From Bacteroidaceae bacterium (GTDB lineage Bacteria; Bacteroidota; Bacteroidia; Bacteroidales; Bacteroidaceae): DNA of 15,205 nucleotides. Made by a program: the position numbers and the translations under genes. The notes below the pieces were generated by a model. The model was not told the origin of the DNA. It was given only the letters and a program-made list of their open reading frames with translations, and did not search any database. Shown here one piece after another: positions 13,770 to 15,205 of the stretch. Where the stretch lies: assembly GCA_017558165.1 (NCBI GenBank), contig JAFYWE010000094.1, positions 1 through 15,205 on the forward strand. The letters are read 5' to 3'. Numbering within the stretch: the stretch's first letter is position 1; each line of letters opens with the position of its first letter.

Positions 13770-14655
13770 TCTATACAAGAAATATAAAGCCTCGGATGTT
13801 GTCGGAAAGTATATCTTTGTCAACGTCATTGTGTATGTTTTTCTCCTTTTAATCGGAATTTTTTCAGTACTGCTCAATATGGGGGGCTTGTCGGAACTGC
13901 TATTGTCGCTCCTTGAGTTGCCGGCGTCGTGGCCGATGCTTGCGGCACGTCCGTGGACTGTGTTTACGTATATGTTCGTGCATGCCAATCTGTGGCATAT
14001 CCTGTGGAATATGGTTGCTCTCTATTTCTTTGGCAGGATATTCCTCAGCTTTTACTCGGTGCGCCATTTCGTGGGCATGTATATATTGGGTGGCCTTTCG
14101 GGAGCGCTCTTCTTTGTGCTTGCGTATAACATGTTCCCGTATTTCGAGCCGGTGTTACCGTATTCGCACCTTGTGGGTGCATCGGCTGCGGTACTTGCCA
14201 TAGTGGTGGCGACGGCTGTGCGCAGTCCGCAGTACAGGATAAACCTGTTGCTTGTCGGTAGTGTAAAGTTGTCAACATTCGCCATGGTTACCGTGGCAAT
14301 CTCTTTCCTGATGATTGCGGGTGAGAATGCCGGTGGTAATTTCGCGCATCTTGGAGGCGCTTTTGCCGGTTGGCTGGTCGCTTCACGGCTCAATAGGGGG
14401 CAGGATCTTACTTCCTTGGTAAACAAGCCGATAGATTGGGTGAGTTCTCTGCTTAAGCGGTTGCGCGAGCCGCGCGTTAAAAAGCCTAAGTTTACATATA
14501 CCCGTGGCGGGCGCACTGCCGATTATGAGTATAATGCCCGCAAGAAAGCCGATGAGGCTGAGGTTGACCGTATACTTGAAAAAATCAAACAGGGAGGCTA
14601 CGCCTCATTGAGCGAGGAAGAGAAAAAACGTCTGTTCGAGGCCTCTTCAAAATGA
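13759..14655 (+). CDS. Rhomboid-family intramembrane serine protease with C-terminal cytosolic extension (second of a pair)
   Basis: This 298-residue protein has a six-helix rhomboid core (about 18-210) with Ser142 in VGASAA and His197 in AHLGG. VHANLWHILWNMVALYFFG at 74-92 matches the loop-1/TM2 region. After the core comes a basic linker with few hydrophobic residues (about 211-250). A small charged helical module follows (about 255-296, rich in Lys/Glu, ending SLSEEEKKRLFEASS), like the C-terminal extension seen on many Bacteroidota rhomboids. I used the ATG at 13759; a GTG at 13750 would add three residues. It overlaps the first rhomboid gene by 11 bp and is followed by a strong terminator. 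Catalytic residues are intact; partner and substrate are unknown. Confidence 0.9.
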   Translation: MFDSLYKKYKASDVVGKYIFVNVIVYVFLLLIGIFSVLLNMGGLSELLLSLLELPASWPMLAARPWTVFTYMFVHANLWHILWNMVALYFFGRIFLSFYSVRHFVGMYILGGLSGALFFVLAYNMFPYFEPVLPYSHLVGASAAVLAIVVATAVRSPQYRINLLLVGSVKLSTFAMVTVAISFLMIAGENAGGNFAHLGGAFAGWLVASRLNRGQDLTSLVNKPIDWVSSLLKRLREPRVKKPKFTYTRGGRTADYEYNARKKADEAEVDRILEKIKQGGYASLSEEEKKRLFEASSK

Positions 14656-14678
14656 CATTTTCTGCTGTGAGCCATAAG

Positions 14679-14719
14679 GCGGATAAAAGTTGTCCATTTG
14701 ATGACTTTTGTCCGCTTTT
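14679..14719 (+). terminator. Rho-independent-type terminator after the rhomboid pair
   Basis: A 12-bp stem (14679-14690 with 14704-14715, one G-U pair, 13-nt loop) begins 23 bp after the second rhomboid stop codon. It is followed at once by TTTT (14716-14719) and then more T-rich sequence. This separates the rhomboid unit from secDF. Confidence 0.75.
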
Positions 14720-14773
14720 ACCTTTAAAATAAAGAAATTTGATTTTTTTTCTCTTTGTTTAAGAAAAAAGCGC

Positions 14774-14781
14774 TATATTTG
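14774..14781 (+). promoter_or_regulatory. -7 promoter box of secDF
   Basis: TATATTTG matches the -7 consensus exactly. The nearest upstream TTTG (14754-14757) has a 16-nt spacer, shorter than usual, so the -33 half is uncertain. The box is flanked by GCGC on both sides (14770-14773 and 14781-14784), a small symmetric element that might bind a regulator. Confidence 0.6.
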
Positions 14782-14794
14782 CGCGATTTAAAAA

Positions 14795-14824
14795 ATGGAA
14801 CAAATAAATCACAATAAATTTTAA
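14795..14824 (+). other. Possible 9-codon upstream ORF in the secDF leader
   Basis: An ATG shortly after the predicted transcription start opens a 9-residue frame (MEQINHNKF) that stops at TAA, 5 bp before the secDF ATG. The leader is AT-rich, so such a frame can arise by chance. It has no arrest motif that I recognise. Confidence 0.2.
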
Positions 14825-14829
14825 TCAAA

Positions 14830-15205
14830 ATGCAGAACAAAGGATTTGTAAAAGTTTTTGCGGTACTCCTCACTTTGGTGTGCGTGTTCTACATGTCTTT
14901 CTCGGCTATTACAAGCAGCCACATGGGAAAGGCTGAGCAGGATCCCCTTGGACAGCAGCACTATCTCGATTCGATGAAGAACGAGAAGGTGTGGTTGGGA
15001 TACACCCTGAAGGAGTGCCAGGAGTTGGAGATTGGTTTGGGTCTTGACCTCAAGGGCGGTATGAGCGTCACAATGGAGGTTTCTGTACCCGATGTAGTTA
15101 TGGCTCTTGCCGGTGGCAACAAGGAGAACGTTGTCTTCAAGACAGCTTTCGAGGCTGCCCGCCAGGAGACAAAGGCTGACGGCGACTTCATCGCAGCCCT
15201 CATCA
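14830..15205 (+). CDS. secDF: Protein translocase SecDF, N-terminal part (truncated by window edge)
   Basis: The frame stays open for 125 codons to the right edge. SecDF uses the proton gradient to help pull secreted proteins through the Sec channel from the periplasmic side. The N-terminal membrane helix lies at about 5-27 and begins MQNKGFVKVFAVLLTLVC. The SecD hallmark GLDLKGGM at 71-78 follows. The N-terminus closely resembles SecDF of Bacteroides, where SecD and SecF are one fused protein; the fusion itself cannot be seen here. It has its own -7 box and is insulated from the rhomboid genes by a terminator. Confidence 0.92.
   Translation, partial: MQNKGFVKVFAVLLTLVCVFYMSFSAITSSHMGKAEQDPLGQQHYLDSMKNEKVWLGYTLKECQELEIGLGLDLKGGMSVTMEVSVPDVVMALAGGNKENVVFKTAFEAARQETKADGDFIAALI

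Noticed and set aside
12948..13988. A 346-codon minus-strand reading frame
   Set aside because: It is antisense to the first rhomboid gene and the start of the second, has an odd His/Gln/Glu-rich composition and no family resemblance. The rhomboids carry intact catalytic motifs.
1..15205. CRISPR arrays, insertion sequences, prophage or toxin-antitoxin genes
   Set aside because: I saw no regularly spaced repeats, transposase or integrase motifs, target-site duplications or small paired antitoxin-toxin frames; gene content is core metabolism and envelope.
1..15205. tRNA or rRNA genes
   Set aside because: No cloverleaf-like segment with a TTCRANTC arm and no rRNA-like sequence was found in the intergenic stretches, which are all short.

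Overview
The window looks like the chromosome of a member of the Bacteroidales (Bacteroidota); I cannot resolve genus. The evidence is: promoter cores matching the Bacteroidota -33/-7 pattern (TTTG, about 20 nt, TAnnTTTG) upstream of argS, the first rhomboid gene and secDF; a fused-type SecDF start whose N-terminus resembles Bacteroides SecDF; a viroplasmin-type RNase H1; and generally weak Shine-Dalgarno sequences. Gene content is mostly housekeeping and cell-envelope functions. I see no mobile element, prophage, CRISPR array, tRNA or rRNA.

Layout. (1) 138-1133 minus: an MltD-like lytic transglycosylase with an SLT and a LysM domain, transcribed leftwards from a divergent promoter region (1134-1279). 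(2) 1280-5633 plus: a probable four-gene unit with a THUMP/Rossmann 23S rRNA methyltransferase carrying a long Arg/Gly-rich tail, purD, a roughly ten-pass membrane protein of unknown function that overlaps the end of purD, and a YqaA/DedA-type membrane protein that overlaps the previous gene. (3) 12733-5637 minus: a tightly packed unit converging on the first with only 3 bp between stop codons. In transcription order it is argS, RNase H1 (TAATG overlap), two tandem LtaS-like alkaline-phosphatase-superfamily membrane enzymes, and a COG0731-like radical SAM protein. (4) 12734-13037: a 304-bp divergent intergenic region with a good argS promoter, a 16-bp perfect palindrome and two small hairpins. 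(5) 13038-14655 plus: two overlapping rhomboid protease genes, followed by a convincing stem-loop terminator. (6) 14830 to the right edge: the start of secDF with its own promoter and a possible 9-codon upstream ORF.

How the genes fit together. Translation and RNA functions (argS, RNase H1, rRNA methyltransferase) are interleaved with envelope functions (transglycosylase, two putative phosphoglycerol/phosphoethanolamine-type transferases, rhomboids, YqaA, SecDF). The points most worth checking are the LtaS-like pair with apparently different nucleophiles (Ser versus Thr), the argS promoter palindrome that places a -7 box on both strands, the RGG-like tail on the methyltransferase, and the tandem rhomboids. 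I found no clear evidence of a wholly new system; the window reads as a core genome region with several under-studied families.
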